64,000 bases of DNA. Source: Melieria omissa (taxonomy: Eukaryota; Arthropoda; Insecta; Diptera; Ulidiidae). The notes under the pieces are model-generated. The model searched no databases. It was not told the origin of the DNA and worked only from the letters and a program-made list of their open reading frames with translations. This document shows positions 33,401 through 44,235 of the stretch, in pieces. The stretch is taken from NCBI GenBank assembly GCA_963971225.1, contig OZ020270.1, forward strand, positions 71,998,432 through 72,062,431, written 5' to 3'. The stretch's first letter is position 1, and each line of letters begins with the position of its first letter. The position numbers and the translations under genes were made by a program.

Positions 33401-33553
33401 ATTTTTGCGATTTTCGCCGAAACCGACTAGGTACACGTTACACTGGGTCATAATAGGTTGATTTAGCAAATTGTAAACGTCTTCCGAAATTATGTTGAAT
33501 TTACTTCCCGTGTCCAACAAAGCCACGCACTTTTTACCCGCAATTGTCACATA
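30500..33553 (-). pseudogene. pol: Gypsy-1 pol: protease, RT, RNase H, integrase (one internal stop)
   Basis: Open from the Helitron junction (33553) to 31388, then a single TAG (31385-31387), then the same frame continues to 30500. Protease: CVALLDTGSKFN near 33515. RT: LCIDYRKINK, LPYIDDIII near 32555 (YIDD active site). RNase H: EVHTDASIDGYGAVL and the SSYELEILAV block. Integrase: HERGH with CIPC (HHCC zinc site, near 31480-31410), then HIDFLGP, DSFTKF (Asp), ISDRGAAF (Asp) and GQIERLN (Glu). It ends with a chromatin-facing tail of unknown type. RNase H precedes integrase, the Ty3/Gypsy order. Mdg3/blastopia-like relationship is only a guess. Confidence 0.9.
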
Positions 33554-33560
33554 TCTTATA

Positions 33561-35134
33561 AGGTCCGTTTCATAATTATAACGCCACTTGATTTTCCTGC
33601 ATATCTCGAAAACCAGCAGTGCTATCAAAAAAGCGTCTTCTCATGAAATTGCACTTGCTATTAGTGCAATTTGATAACAATAAAAAAAATTAAAAAATCG
33701 TGGCTACTTCTTTATTTGAAAGCATTTTTTCTTTATTCAGTGTTTCATATTTATAACGCCACTTGTGTTAAGTAGGCAAAAAAGGTTTCAAGAAGAAGAA
33801 AATCACAAGGTTAGTTTTGCAACTGCTTTCCTTTATTTAACACAACATTGGATATTCTATCATTTATGCTATGAATCAATTTTTGCATTACATTTACATC
33901 GATGTTGTACCATTCTTTGAGAATGGTAGCTTTTAGATCAACATCGGTGTTAAATTGCTTGTTTCCTGCGTAGACGCGACGAACTAGAATTCCCCACAAA
34001 TTTTCGAAGGGGTTCAGGTCTGGGAGTAGGCCGGCCAATCCATAACTTCCACATTATTGGCTGAAAACCAAGTCATGGTTTCGTGAGTTCTGTGGATGGC
34101 GGCATTGTCCTGTTGGAATACATAGCCATTGGGTGTCTGTTGACTCAAAAAAGGAAGTACTCATGCGCAGCACGCCAATGAAGTCACTGCTTTTCATTCG
34201 GCTCAATGCAAATTGTAGTTCGAGACATCCTTCGGATGAAATTGCACCCCAGACTATCACTGTTCTACTACCGAAGTTCCATTTGGAATAAAATTCAAGT
34301 TCTTCCGCAAGTCTCGCCAGTAGCCATGATATCCGTCCGGCCCATCCAAATTCCATTCCTTTTCATCAAAAAACATTACCTAAAATAAGAAGAAGCATTA
34401 GTGGTAAGCATAAATCAATTTAAAAAAATTTGAACTTACTTTTTTCCAATCGCGACCCATGTTCTGGAGAGCAATAGTGAGTCTAGCGGTTTTATGACGG
34501 GCCAAAAGTTTGGACGCAGCCTTCAATACGATGTTTTTACTGCGTTTGATGGTGCGCCAGACTGTTGTCCTAGACACACTGACGTCACAAGTCCTCTTTA
34601 GTTGACTTAGCGTTTGCGAAGAATTGCTTGCCTCGCGTATAATATGGGATTCGCTGCGTTGATTCGACATTTTTTTCGCCCATAACGTTTCTTGGAGCCG
34701 TAGGAGTCTTTGTCCTTCAACAAATTTTGGACAATGCTGTAACTCCTGTCAATCCTGCGCCCAATTTCGCGAGTCCCTCCGTTTTCCTGTTTAAACGCGA
34801 GAATTTGTCCTTTCTCGATATCGGTTAAACGTTTTCTCGTGGTATCATACACAAAATGATTAATTCTTAACTAGCTAAATCAGTATGCAACCAAACTGCA
34901 TGCTATGATTTGAAAAATTAGATTTTTCGCAAGTGGCGTTATAAATATGAAACACTGAATATATAAAAAATTCGTTCTAACAAAGAAGTAGCCACGATTT
35001 TTTAATTTTTTTTATTGTTATCAAATTGCACTATTAGCAAGTGCAATTTCATGAGAAGACGCTTTTTTGATAGCACTGCTGGTTTTCGAGATATTCAAGA
35101 AAATCAAGTGGCGTTATAATTATGAAACGGACCT
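33561..35134 (-). mobile_element. Tc3-like Tc1/mariner element with ~210-bp TIRs
   Basis: TA at 33559-33560 and 35135-35136. Ends AGGTCCGTTTCATAATTATA, with inverted arms of about 210 bp each (33561-33775 and 34930-35134). An inner copy of the motif ACGCCACTTG/CAAGTGGCGT, with ATATTTATAA, marks the inner edge of both arms. Carries a broken DD34E transposase on the minus strand. It sits five bases inside the Helitron's left end. Confidence 0.9.
33811..34852 (-). pseudogene. DD34E (Tc3-like) transposase with an intron, broken
   Basis: Starts MYDTTRKRLTDIEKGQIL (34852), a helix-turn-helix of Tc3 type (GTREIGRRIDRSYSIVQNLL), frameshift near 34670, second HTH (SVSRTTVWRTIKRS). A GTAAGT donor (34437) and TTTTAG acceptor (34383) define a 55-bp intron; splicing gives MFFDEKEW (Asp 1), then FGSRTVIVWGAI, QQDNAAIH (Asp 2), and, after a frameshift near 34030, PDLNPFENLWG (Glu). 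Thirty-four residues separate Asp 2 and Glu if the shift is one base. At least three frame breaks. An intron in a Tc1-family transposase is uncommon. Confidence 0.82.
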
Positions 35135-35379
35135 TATATATAAAAATGAATCGTGGTCCATTCGACTGCGTATCACTCGAGAACGGCTGGACCAACTTGG
35201 ATACTTCCTTCGGCGGGTTTGTTCGAAATTGTTACGTGAAGGTTTATAAAAAAAGAAAAGTCGGGAAAACGGGGCGTGGCGCCACCAGAATACATTTTTA
35301 GACAATAAACTTGGAACCATAAGTCACACATCAATTAAATTTAGTTTACACTTACTATTTAATCATGTCCTTCGACCGA

Positions 35380-36320
35380 CGGAATGGGGTGGGTATTGGA
35401 CAAGGGGGTGTGGCACCGCCCATGCAACTCAAATCTTTTAAATGGAATAGCTTCGGAATTGTAAGTCGCACAATATTGAAATTTGGTGTACCGTCGTTTC
35501 ATAGATGCGTCATTCTACTGTTAAAATTTTATGGGCGTTGAACAAGGGGCGTGGCACATTTTTTATGCAGCAGAACTGTAAGTCGTACATCAATGAAACT
35601 TGGTATGAACCTACCACTTAATCATATCTTTCGGCAGAGGGAATAAGGTGGGTATTGAACAAAGGGGTGTGGCATGGAATAGCTTCGGAATTGTAAGTCG
35701 CACAGCATTGAAAATTAGTGAGGCGTTGCCTCATAGATGTGTTATTCCAATGTTAAAATTTTATGGACGTTGGACAAGGGGCGTGGCACATTTTTTTGAC
35801 CCAAACTATCCGCATAATTTTGGAACTGTTAGTCGCACATGAATGAAACTTAGTACGAATTTACCATTCAGTCATACCTTTCGGCAGAGGAATGAAGCGG
35901 GTATTTAACACGAGGGCGTGGCTCCGTCCATACAACTCTAATCTTTTATATGGAATAGCTCCGGAATCGTAAGCCGCACAGTATTGAAATTGAATATGCC
36001 TTCGTCCCATAGAAGTGTCATTCTACCGATAATATTTTATGGGCGTTGAACAAGGGGCGTGGCAAATTTTTTATGCAGCAGAACTGTAAGTCGTACATCA
36101 ATGAAACTTGGTATGAACCTACCACTTAATCATATCTTTCGATAGAGGGAATGCGACGTTGGTCAAAGGGCGTGGCACATTTTTTATGCTCAGACAGTTA
36201 TGCAGTACACATACACATCAGTGAAACTTGGTACGAACTTTCCACTTAGTAGCACAATTCGACTAGAAGAAAGTTGTGAGCACTGGACAAGAGGGTGTGG
36301 TACCGCCTCCATTTTTATAT
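35380..36320. repeat. Helitron internal minisatellite
   Basis: Four to five imperfect units of roughly 200-240 bp. Each has words such as GGCAGAGGGAAT, GGTGGGTATTGAACAAGGG, GCGTGGCAC, GGAATAGCTTCGGAATTGTA AGTCGCA and ATGAAACTTGGTATGAAC. Units have diverged by point changes and small deletions. Non-coding. Confidence 0.75.
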
Positions 36321-37342
36321 ACATAGATTGTTTGCCCTAATTGACTGACTGATTGATTGATTGATTGATTCATCATCGCTCAGCCCAAACCGCTGAAGCT
36401 ACGAACATGAAATTTGAACTGTAGATATATCTTGAAAAATGAACCTCCGCTAAGACGGGATTTTTTTTAAATTCGGGGTGTAAAGGGGCAAAACATCTGT
36501 TAAGGTGTTGTATGAAGAAAAGTGATTTAAGAGACATATTGATTTCGAACTTCCTGAAAATACTCTAAACAAAAAATAATTCGATACGTATTTTATAATT
36601 TTTCGAAAATCAAAATTTAACTGGACCAATAATGGGTTAAGATTTGTTTAAGGGTAGACTCGAAAAAACATGAACCGATAGGCCTATTGACTTCAAAAAT
36701 TATAAAAATACTTGAAATAAAAAAATTATACACGCGTTTCTCATTATTTTCAAAATCGAAATCTAACTGGATCAACGACGGGTTAAAAGTATGTATGGAG
36801 AAACAATTTTTTTGGCTCGATACGTGTTTTTCATTTTTTCCAAATATTAAAATCGGACGGGGTCAACGACCGGTTAAAAGTTTGTATGGCGAAACTGTAA
36901 AAAAAAAATTAATTAACGGGCCCACTGACTTCAAACTTTGTGAAAGTACTCTGAGTGAGAAATAATTTGACACGTGTTTTTCACTTTTTTGAAAATCAAA
37001 ATGTAACGGGGTCAACAGTTTGCATGGAAACACGATTTATTGGTCCTTTTGACATCAAACTTGGACAAAAAGCATTTAAATCGGGAAATAATTACAGTTT
37101 TTTTCATATTTTTGAAAATCGAAATCTACCGTGGTAAACTAAGGGTTAAGATTTTGTTTAGAGTAAACGTGAATAACTCATGATTTAAAGGGCCTTTTGA
37201 CTTCACAATTTTTAGAACCACTTGGCATCAAAGATAATAGACATATGTTTTTATTTAAATCAAAATGAGTTCAACCATGCGTTCAAAATATGTATCGGGT
37301 GAAAGAAGAGAGCTTGCGTGCGAAGCCGCGGGGCCCAGCTAG

Positions 37343-39860
37343 TTTGTTCATAAAATTGTTTTCCGGCAGCAACAAGCGTGTATTACTACCCGACTTAACA
37401 CAGTTTTTGCTGATGTGCCCGAAGTCACCACACCGAAAACATTTCGTACCACTTTCTTTATGCTTACATACTGCGCTCTTATGTCCTTTTTCCCCACAAT
37501 TGTAGCATCGCTGACTTTTTCCTTCGTCTTTGTTTACAGGCTGAGCACTTTTCTCATTCTCTTTCGTTCCCGCCACCGCTTTGTTCGAGTTTCGTATAGT
37601 TTCGTAAATTATTAGCTTTTCTTTAAAACTTTTAAGATCTTTGCACCCATACAGCACCGTTTTGTTTATTGACATGTCTCGAATACCATCTATGACGTAT
37701 TGGATTAGTGCACTTTGTTCAATGCGACCACGCGACGCCAAGTCTTTCATATAAAAAAAATATTCTCGCACACTTTCATTTTTCCCGATTTTTCGTTCTG
37801 CTAGTTGTTTGTGTATTTGTGCGCTATTTACAACCGTTTCAAATTCGCTTAACAACGCTGCTTTTAATTTGCTCCACGAAACAATTCCCCTTTCACTCAA
37901 AATGTACAGTTTTGCCAGACCTTTGAGCGATTTTTTTGCAAACACAAACTTCTGCAATTCATCCCAATGCATGAGCGCAGCGGTTTCTTCAAATTCGTTC
38001 ACCCACACTTCAACTGACATTTTCTCACTTCCATCAAACGATCTTATTGAGTCTTCCATATCACGAAAGCTTATTGAGAAACGCGGCATTGGTATTGGTG
38101 CATCGTTTTTCGCCGCTGTTGCGCCTGCGTACATTTCACTTTCATTGCGTTGCTCTCTTCGTCGTCCAGCCATTGTTGCTCCTTCGTTCGCTTCATTTCG
38201 TCGCTCTCTTCGTCGTCGTCCAGCCATTGTTGCTGCTTCATTCGATTCCCCTCGCGGAGTGGCAAAATTCTCATGAAGCGAAAGATTTAAAGCGTCGTTT
38301 CCTCTCTTTCTGCGTCTTGTCACTTTCTCGTTTCGTCCTCTTCGCTCTGGCAAGTTTCTATAATAGCTTACCGCTTCGTCGTCGTCGCTGCGTGCATCGT
38401 CACCTCCTTCGCCTTCATCGTCGTTTCCAGCACTTTCTTCGTCGTTTCTAGCACATTCTTCGTCGTTTCTAGCACATTCTTCGTCGTCAGCGTTTTCTGC
38501 GTCGTCATCAGCGCTTTCTGCGTCGTCGTCGACGTCGCCGTCGTCGTTGGCGCCCAATAGGCGTCCTTTTTGCAAATTGCGAAATATATGCAATTGAACG
38601 TCTGCTACTTTGTAGCTTATGTCCAATATGTTGCAAATTGAGGTTAGGTCGTGCGGCGTTAGATTTTTTGCAACATATTGTAATTTTTGATGATATTCTT
38701 CACTGCACTCGTCGTAATGAAACCCGCCGAATTCGCGCAACCGCTTTCGGTTCGATCTGTCGCCCTCGCATTCAAACACGAATTTATGCAACGCGATAAT
38801 ATTCTCTTTGCGGCTTCTTTTTAACCCGGCGTTGGTGTGGTGAAAAAAAATTACGTTATTGGTGTGGTGGGGTATGACATACCCCAAAACTTTATATAGC
38901 CCCAACCCCACGAAACAACACAAATATAAAAGATAGCAATTACATATTATTCTTCATTTAATTTTACGTAAGAAAATGCAAAAAAATTTCATGTGCAAGC
39001 AATTTGTAAAAGAAAATAACAAATATAAGAAAAATAAACGAAAAATACTGAGATTTATAGGTTGACTTCATAAAATGGGGTTTAAAAAAATTACATTGTA
39101 TAATTTTCCAAAAACCATAGTCTGTTTTAAAAACGACATACATGTAGTTATGTGACATACAATTTTCGGTAGCTACGGTGAAAGAGTAGCGAAATACAGG
39201 GTCTCCAAATTAGCGCATTTTTTGCAAGATGTATAAGGTTTTTGCTCTCAGACAAACCGTACATTGTGTGCTGTACTGACGACGTTTTGGTACAGCTTTG
39301 CGTTATCTCAAAGATTTACAGAATCATGATAATGTACAAAAATAATGATATTTTTTGGTACATATTATACGATGAAAACGATTGTCGTATGTGCTATTAA
39401 GTTCAATAGAACATACGATATTCGCTTTCTACGGCGACGAAATGTGAATACTGAACTGGGAGCTTTTTTTGCACGTAGCAGTTGGACAGTTTGTATTTGC
39501 CTCTTATGTTTCCGTACGGTGAGTTTTTGAATAAATCGATAACTACTAGACCATCAAAAATATCAATTTGAATTCAAAATCATTTACACAAAAAGTTACG
39601 TTATTGGTGTGGTGGGGTATGTCATACCCCAATGAACTTTAGCGGGATGTGACTGAAAACTGGTAAAACTCAAGTTGTTTTTGGATAGCAAATGTGTAAG
39701 GTTGGACTGTTATAAACAGCTACTAGAAGCGATAGTGCCCACAAAAAACTAATAGGCGTAATATTTACAAAAATACAACCTCTGGGGTATGGTATACCCC
39801 ACCACACCGATGCCGGGTTAAATTCGCACAAACGCGTCCGACCGATTGCAGGTTCGCCAT
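37343..39860 (-). pseudogene. gag: Gypsy-1 gag, interrupted by a TTAA element
   Basis: The ATG is at 39860-39858, 32 bases from the primer binding site. About 13 codons run to TTAA (39818-39821), then the 993-bp insertion, then the frame continues at 38820 down to the Helitron junction at 37343. Features: a long acidic stretch rich in Asp/Glu-Ala (38550-38390), repeated ATMAGRRR-type units (near 38240-38160), a gag core (EVWVNEFEETAALMHW) and two CCHC knuckles (CYNCGEKGHKSAVC; CFRCGDFGHISKNC). Beyond the Helitron the frame continues directly into protease, so gag and pol appear to be one ORF. Confidence 0.88.
38825..39817. mobile_element. TTAA-type element inside gypsy-1 gag
   Basis: TTAA at 38821-38824 and 39818-39821; ends CCCGGCGTTGGTGTGGTG and CACCACACCGATGCCGGG. 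An inner repeat GTTATTGGTGTGGTGGGGTA occurs at 38853 and again at 39600, and GGGGTATG words recur at the right end. The gag frame continues across one TTAA. 993 bp; no transposase. Confidence 0.9.
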
Positions 39861-39891
39861 ATTCAAATCACTTCGCTTCGTTTATTTTTCT

Positions 39892-39904
39892 GGACGAGCC
39901 CCCA
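39892..39904 (-). promoter_or_regulatory. Gypsy-1 primer binding site, tRNA-Pro type
   Basis: The minus strand reads TGGGGGCTCGTCC, four bases inside the 5' LTR. This is the classic complement of the tRNA-Pro 3' end. It would prime minus-strand DNA synthesis. Confidence 0.8.
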
Positions 39905-39908
39905 AAAT

Positions 39909-40158
39909 TGTAGGTTTTAAATTGAAATTCAAGTTTATTAACTTTAATAGGTTTAATAGGTAGCAAAAGGTTTATAAAATAGAGTTAAACAAAAGAAGCC
40001 GTCGTCGTCTTAACTCGCGCCACCCGTCTTCGTCCGCTGACTCGTTGCAACTGCTCTTAGCTTCTCTCGTGCTTGTTCGTTCTTTCCCTCACTTCGGCGG
40101 TAGCGAGGATGTACCGTTCTGCTGCTTGCTGACCGAGCATGGCCTACTCGATCCCACA
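39909..40158 (-). repeat. Gypsy-1 5' LTR
   Basis: Copy of 30236-30485, one base different. Lies next to the primer binding site, which fixes the element's orientation as minus. Confidence 0.92.
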
Positions 40159-40221
40159 TTAAATGCTTTTTGTTTTGTTTTTGTTTTCAGTTTTTTTTAC
40201 AAAAATTACAAAATTAAAGTA

Positions 40222-40775
40222 CACCTAAGTCTGTTTTTACACGGTTTTGATATAACACGGTTTGAAAATTGAATATTTTTAATTTTTTTACACGATTTTA
40301 TTCCATTTAGCACGATTTGAAATTGTATGTACTTAAATTTTTTTTGTCAAATTTAATTTTTGCGAAGTATGTTCATATCACAAAAAAGTATTTATGAAAG
40401 AAAAAAGTCTGAAACCATCGATAGTATCGATAGTGCTATCGATAGTTTGCGAACACTAGCTTAAAGATTTAAGTGAATTCCCTTTTAGCGCGTACAAGCA
40501 ATTTTTACTGGTCAAAGCAAATGTGAATAGCACTAATTTAGGGGAATTCCCTTTATGTGCATACAATAAAATTTACTGGTCAGAGCAATTGAAACGTGTT
40601 AATATTTTGTGAACTGTCAATGCAATAAGACGTGTTTGGTAAAGAAATTTTAATAGGTTTTAGAGATTAGGAACAAATCACCCATTTTTCTATACGATCA
40701 ATGTCTTTTTTTACACGGTTTTTTTTACACGGCTTCTTCTGGAACCAATCTACCGTGTAAAAACAGACTTAGGTG
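40222..40775. mobile_element. TA-flanked MITE
   Basis: TA at 40220-40221 and 40776-40777; ends CACCTAAGTCTGTTTTTACA and its exact inverse. TTTACACGG words repeat near both ends (40235, 40257, 40715, 40726). 554 bp, non-coding. Contains the DRE-like cluster at 40417-40446. Confidence 0.88.
40417..40446. promoter_or_regulatory. Cluster of three ATCGATAG motifs (DRE/BEAF-like)
   Basis: Within 30 bp the motif ATCGATAG occurs three times, two of them as TATCGATA, the DREF response element of Drosophila and a core of BEAF-32 insulator sites. Whether any such protein binds here is unknown. Confidence 0.4.
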
Positions 40776-41734
40776 TATATTAAAAAATAAAAAAATACGT
40801 GTTTCTGTAAATTTAGCTTTATATCTAAAAAACAACATTTGATGAAAAAATTCGCTGTTGCGGTGTAAAGGGTTAAGAAAATAATATGGTTCTTTTAATG
40901 GACGAAATGGCAATACGCAGAGAATTACGATACAATCAAAAACTAGACTTAATTGACGGATTTGAATGCACAGGCTTCGAAAGAACAAAAAAAATTGGTA
41001 AGCAAGTATGTGTATTTATTTTGAAGTCCATGTTCTCGAGTTGGTGTTCAATTTTAAACTATTTTGTGTCGGAGAATGGATTAACTACCTTGTGCAAAAT
41101 AATCAAAGAAAATCTTAAAATTTTAAGCAATTTCGGTACGGTAGTGAATGTTTTGGTTTGTGATCAGGGGTTTTCTAATAGAAGTGTTTCTCTGACTTAG
41201 GCGTATATATAGAGAAACCATACTTTCATTTTCAAAATCAAAAAATTTATTGCATGTTCGATTTCCCACATTTAATCAAGTCATTGCGAAATGGTTGTCT
41301 TGAATGTGACTTGAAAACGCCTGATGGTTTAGTTAGCTTTAAAGTAGTTCAAGAGCTTTGGGAGAGGGAAGAAAATTGTAACACCAAAATGTGCCCAAAA
41401 TTGACTAGAGAACACATATTTCCAAATTCATTTTAAAAAATGCGTGTTAAATTTGCCACTCAAGTGTTCAGTAAAACCAAAGAATATGAAGTAATATAGA
41501 ACGCGCATCTCATACAAGCAAACGAGTTGTATAGCGGGTACTGCTGGTAGTACCCTCTGTTACTAACAGCAGAACTCTCTGTTACTAACAGCAGAAATCT
41601 CTGTAACTTCGGCGTAACATGTGAGTAGAAGCAAAGAAAATAAACATACGAAGGCTTGCTTTTGGTTGCGCTCACTGCAGCGAGTCTGCGTTAGCACACT
41701 GCTGCGGCGTGGGATGACGGAGATGAGGACGATG

Positions 41735-42577
41735 TAGAGTCCGACCGATACCAAATTTTTTGGCCGATGCCGATGCCGATTAATCGGCATCGGCCAATTA
41801 TCAGCCGATGCCGATTAATCGGTCAAAAGGCCGAAAATCGGCCGATGCCGATGCCGATGCCGATTCCATAGAAAAAAAAACACGAATGAATTCAATGCCG
41901 ATTCCATAGAAAAAAAAACACGAATGAATTCAATCAAAAACACAGCTTATTTTATAAAACAACAAAAGGAACTATTACATATATAATACATTTCATCACA
42001 TTTATCACAAATTAACAAACGAAAACGAGAAAATAAACAACTAAAAACTAAATAAAATTACAAGAAAATTCAGAATTCAAAATTAATATCTCATGAAAAT
42101 TGCTCATTCTATTTGGCACAAGCAATTAACAAAAGACCCAATAGCCAATATAGCTGAACAAGGTGTTGATGTAGCAAAAATAGATTAAAAATATCTGAAA
42201 AATATTGTCCCCTTAAGTATTTGTCATAAAATCCAAACAAATCTAAGGAGAAATCCCCTAATCAGGCAACACTGGTTTGTAACGTATAATAAAAATGTAA
42301 TAAATATACAAAGCGAGATATGAAAAAGGAAGACAGTGCGATTCAGCTGCAAATAAAATCGTATTAAAAAATCGAAAATCGTAAAATCGACCAAAAAAAC
42401 CGATGTGGCATCGGCCAAAAAAAGCCGATGTGGCATCGGCCAAAAAAGGCCGAAGCCGATGCCGATGCCGATTCTTTTTTTTTTTGCCGATGCCGATACT
42501 AGCCGATGCCGATACCAATTTTATTGGCCGATACTAGCCGATGCCGATGCCGATGCCGATTAATCGGTCGGACTCTA
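41735..42577. mobile_element. hAT MITE rich in GCCGAT repeats
   Basis: Starts TAGAGTCCGACCGAT and ends ATCGGTCGGACTCTA, flanked by a perfect 8-bp duplication GGACGATG (41727-41734, 42578-42585). Both arms contain runs of GCCGAT units (41760-41865, 42410-42560). A 47-bp stretch ending GAATTCAAT is tandemly duplicated near 41865-41935. Non-coding. Confidence 0.92.
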
Positions 42578-42935
42578 GGACGATGTGCTGTTGTTGTTGT
42601 TGTTGCGCTGGCGAAATGCTGAAATTGTAAAACGGTTTATATTTTCTGGCGGCTGGCTTTTGTTCTTCTTCTATAAGCCTGCACGGCGTTCCATATTGCT
42701 CCTGAATTCACTGCCGACTGTAGTGTGCTCATAATCATAGAAAAGAAAATAAAATATGGCTGGCGTGGTGACCTATATGATCGCTACAGGCAATAAAAAA
42801 TAAATAAAAAGTAATCACAAAAGACAATTAAAAAGGGAAATTGGAAAGAAAGGAAGACGTTTTTATTAGCCCGTAATAATTTTCCGTCCCGTTCTTTGGA
42901 ACTTTTTTTACTGCCCACATATAATGCTTACTTAA

Positions 42936-43056
42936 CCCTAGTGTGTGTGCTGAAAAAAACACCCTTAGATTCATCTTTCTAGGTTATCCGCAAGTGTATA
43001 AAATTTCGATATAAAAGTGATTTGGGTACCCGGGTACCCCATCACACACATAAGGG
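42936..43056. mobile_element. TTAA-type mini-MITE, 121 bp
   Basis: TTAA at 42932-42935 and 43057-43060; ends CCCTAGTGTGTGTG and CACACACATAAGGG. A GGGTACCCGGGTACCC palindrome lies near 43024. Confidence 0.82.
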
Positions 43057-44235
43057 TTAAAAGAACTAAAATAAGAAAATCTTATATTGTAAATTTATGG
43101 TGACATCATTCGCCATGGAACAATTCAGGTTCAGAACATTTATATTATTTTTAAACGTAGGCATTCCTAAATCACATTTTTCATATGACAAAATACTTGT
43201 CTTATTATTTATTTCTTTATTTAGTGCTTTAGTAGTGCTTTCGACATATTCAAAGTCAATAGACCTATTAAATTATGCTTGTCTATACAATCTTTTAACC
43301 CTTGGTTTGTCCGTTAGATTTCGATTTAAAAAAAATTAAAACGCATCTATTTTTGATTTCAAGTGTTTTTATGAATTTTGAAGTCAATATAGCCATCAAT
43401 TAATTTTTTTTCGTAGTTTTCCCATATTCTCAAACTTGTAATCAACCATGTGAAATTATAAACTAATAATTTTATTTCGTACTCGCCACGTAAAAATATT
43501 TGTAAACATTTTAAATTGGGATCAACCACCAAATTTTAAAATCAATCAAAGCGTTGGCCATCAAAAAGCCATACACCACAAAGATTCGATTGATAGAAAT
43601 ATGATAGCAATTTGGGCAGCAAACCCGGCAGTCGGCAACACAAACAAGCATACACACAATAAACGACAACAACAAAAACATTAGCGAATCCCGAGTCATC
43701 TTCGCTGAAACGATGATGACGATGCCTTCGTTCGTTGTTTGTTTTTTGTTTGCGCTTCGGCAAACAAGATCAAGAAACATGCATGCAAAAAATGATTGAG
43801 CGAACACTACGCTGCAACAACCACCACTTCAATGTACACGAGTGAAGCCGTTGCGAACAATAACATAGCTTTTTGCTGTTGTCCTACGCAAATCTAACAG
43901 AAAATGTTATGAACTTAACATTCTCAAATGCCTACGCTTCGCTCTTCCCGCTCGCATCATAGCAACCGAAAACACTTTTGTGCCCACATGCTCGTTCTAC
44001 ATTACTTCATATTCTTTGGTAAAACAGTTAAAGCTGCTATTAGAACAATTTCAGACATAAGTGGATTTACAAAAATCTCACAAGAGGTAGCTTTATCCAC
44101 AGCTGATTTTATAGCAAAAATTTATCAAATATTTGATTGCATGAATAGTGGATCTTTGTATGCAGATAACTGCTACCGATCTGCTCTTCAGATTAATAAA
44201 GAATCGCACACATTTATTCAAACATTTTTATGTTA

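Larger units (their letters stand above)
33554..37342 (+). mobile_element. Non-autonomous Helitron
   Basis: Starts TCTTATA (33554) continuing, after a nested Tc3-like insertion, TATAAAAATGAATCG at 35137, and ends CCCAGCTAG (37342) followed by T. Start TC, end CTAG and insertion between A and T are Helitron hallmarks, with no target duplication. Deleting 33554-37342 joins gypsy-1 gag and protease in the same frame, an independent check on both ends. The body is non-coding with long tandem repeats (35380-36320) and a TGAT-rich run near 36345-36372. No Rep/helicase. Confidence 0.85.
30236..40158 (-). mobile_element. Ty3/Gypsy retrotransposon 1, complete with LTRs
   Basis: Two 250-bp LTRs (30236-30485, 39909-40158) differ at one base that I can see (30407 T against 40080 C). 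TTAA flanks both outer ends (30232-30235, 40159-40162). The minus strand carries the primer binding site, gag with two CCHC knuckles, protease, RT, RNase H and integrase in one long frame once insertions are ignored. Insertions: 33554-37342 (Helitron with a Tc3-like element) and 38825-39817 (TTAA type). The near-identical LTRs suggest a young insertion, although it already carries three others. Confidence 0.92.
29919..40872. mobile_element. piggyBac-like non-autonomous element carrying gypsy-1
   Basis: TTAA at 29915-29918 and 40873-40876. Ends are CCCTTTACAGTTGCATATCT and the reverse complement of CCCTTTACACCGCAACAGCG, so the first nine bases are exact inverses. It interrupts the P transposase before the MDEM block. 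Without gypsy-1 and its target copy it is about 1.0 kb and also contains a TA-flanked MITE (40222-40775). No transposase. Confidence 0.8.
41478..44018 (-). mobile_element. Internally deleted P element inserted in the P element
   Basis: Both ends read CAAAGAATATGAAGTAAT, then TAGAAC and CGCAT or GAGCAT, the 31-bp P terminus. The right arm (43440-44018) is the inverse of 26393-26966, the left end of the host P element; the left arm is therefore the P element's other end. GTAAAAC is duplicated at 41471-41477 and 44019-44025. No transposase is left. It holds a hAT MITE and a TTAA MITE. The P transposase frame resumes on both sides (ends ATQVFSKT; resumes VKAAIRTISD). Confidence 0.88.

Noticed and set aside
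33554..33628. Pol ORF start at 33628 (MIALLVFEIC...)
   Set aside because: Those codons belong to the Helitron edge and Tc3-like TIR; the same peptide appears at 35067 from the other arm. Genuine gypsy sequence starts at 33553.
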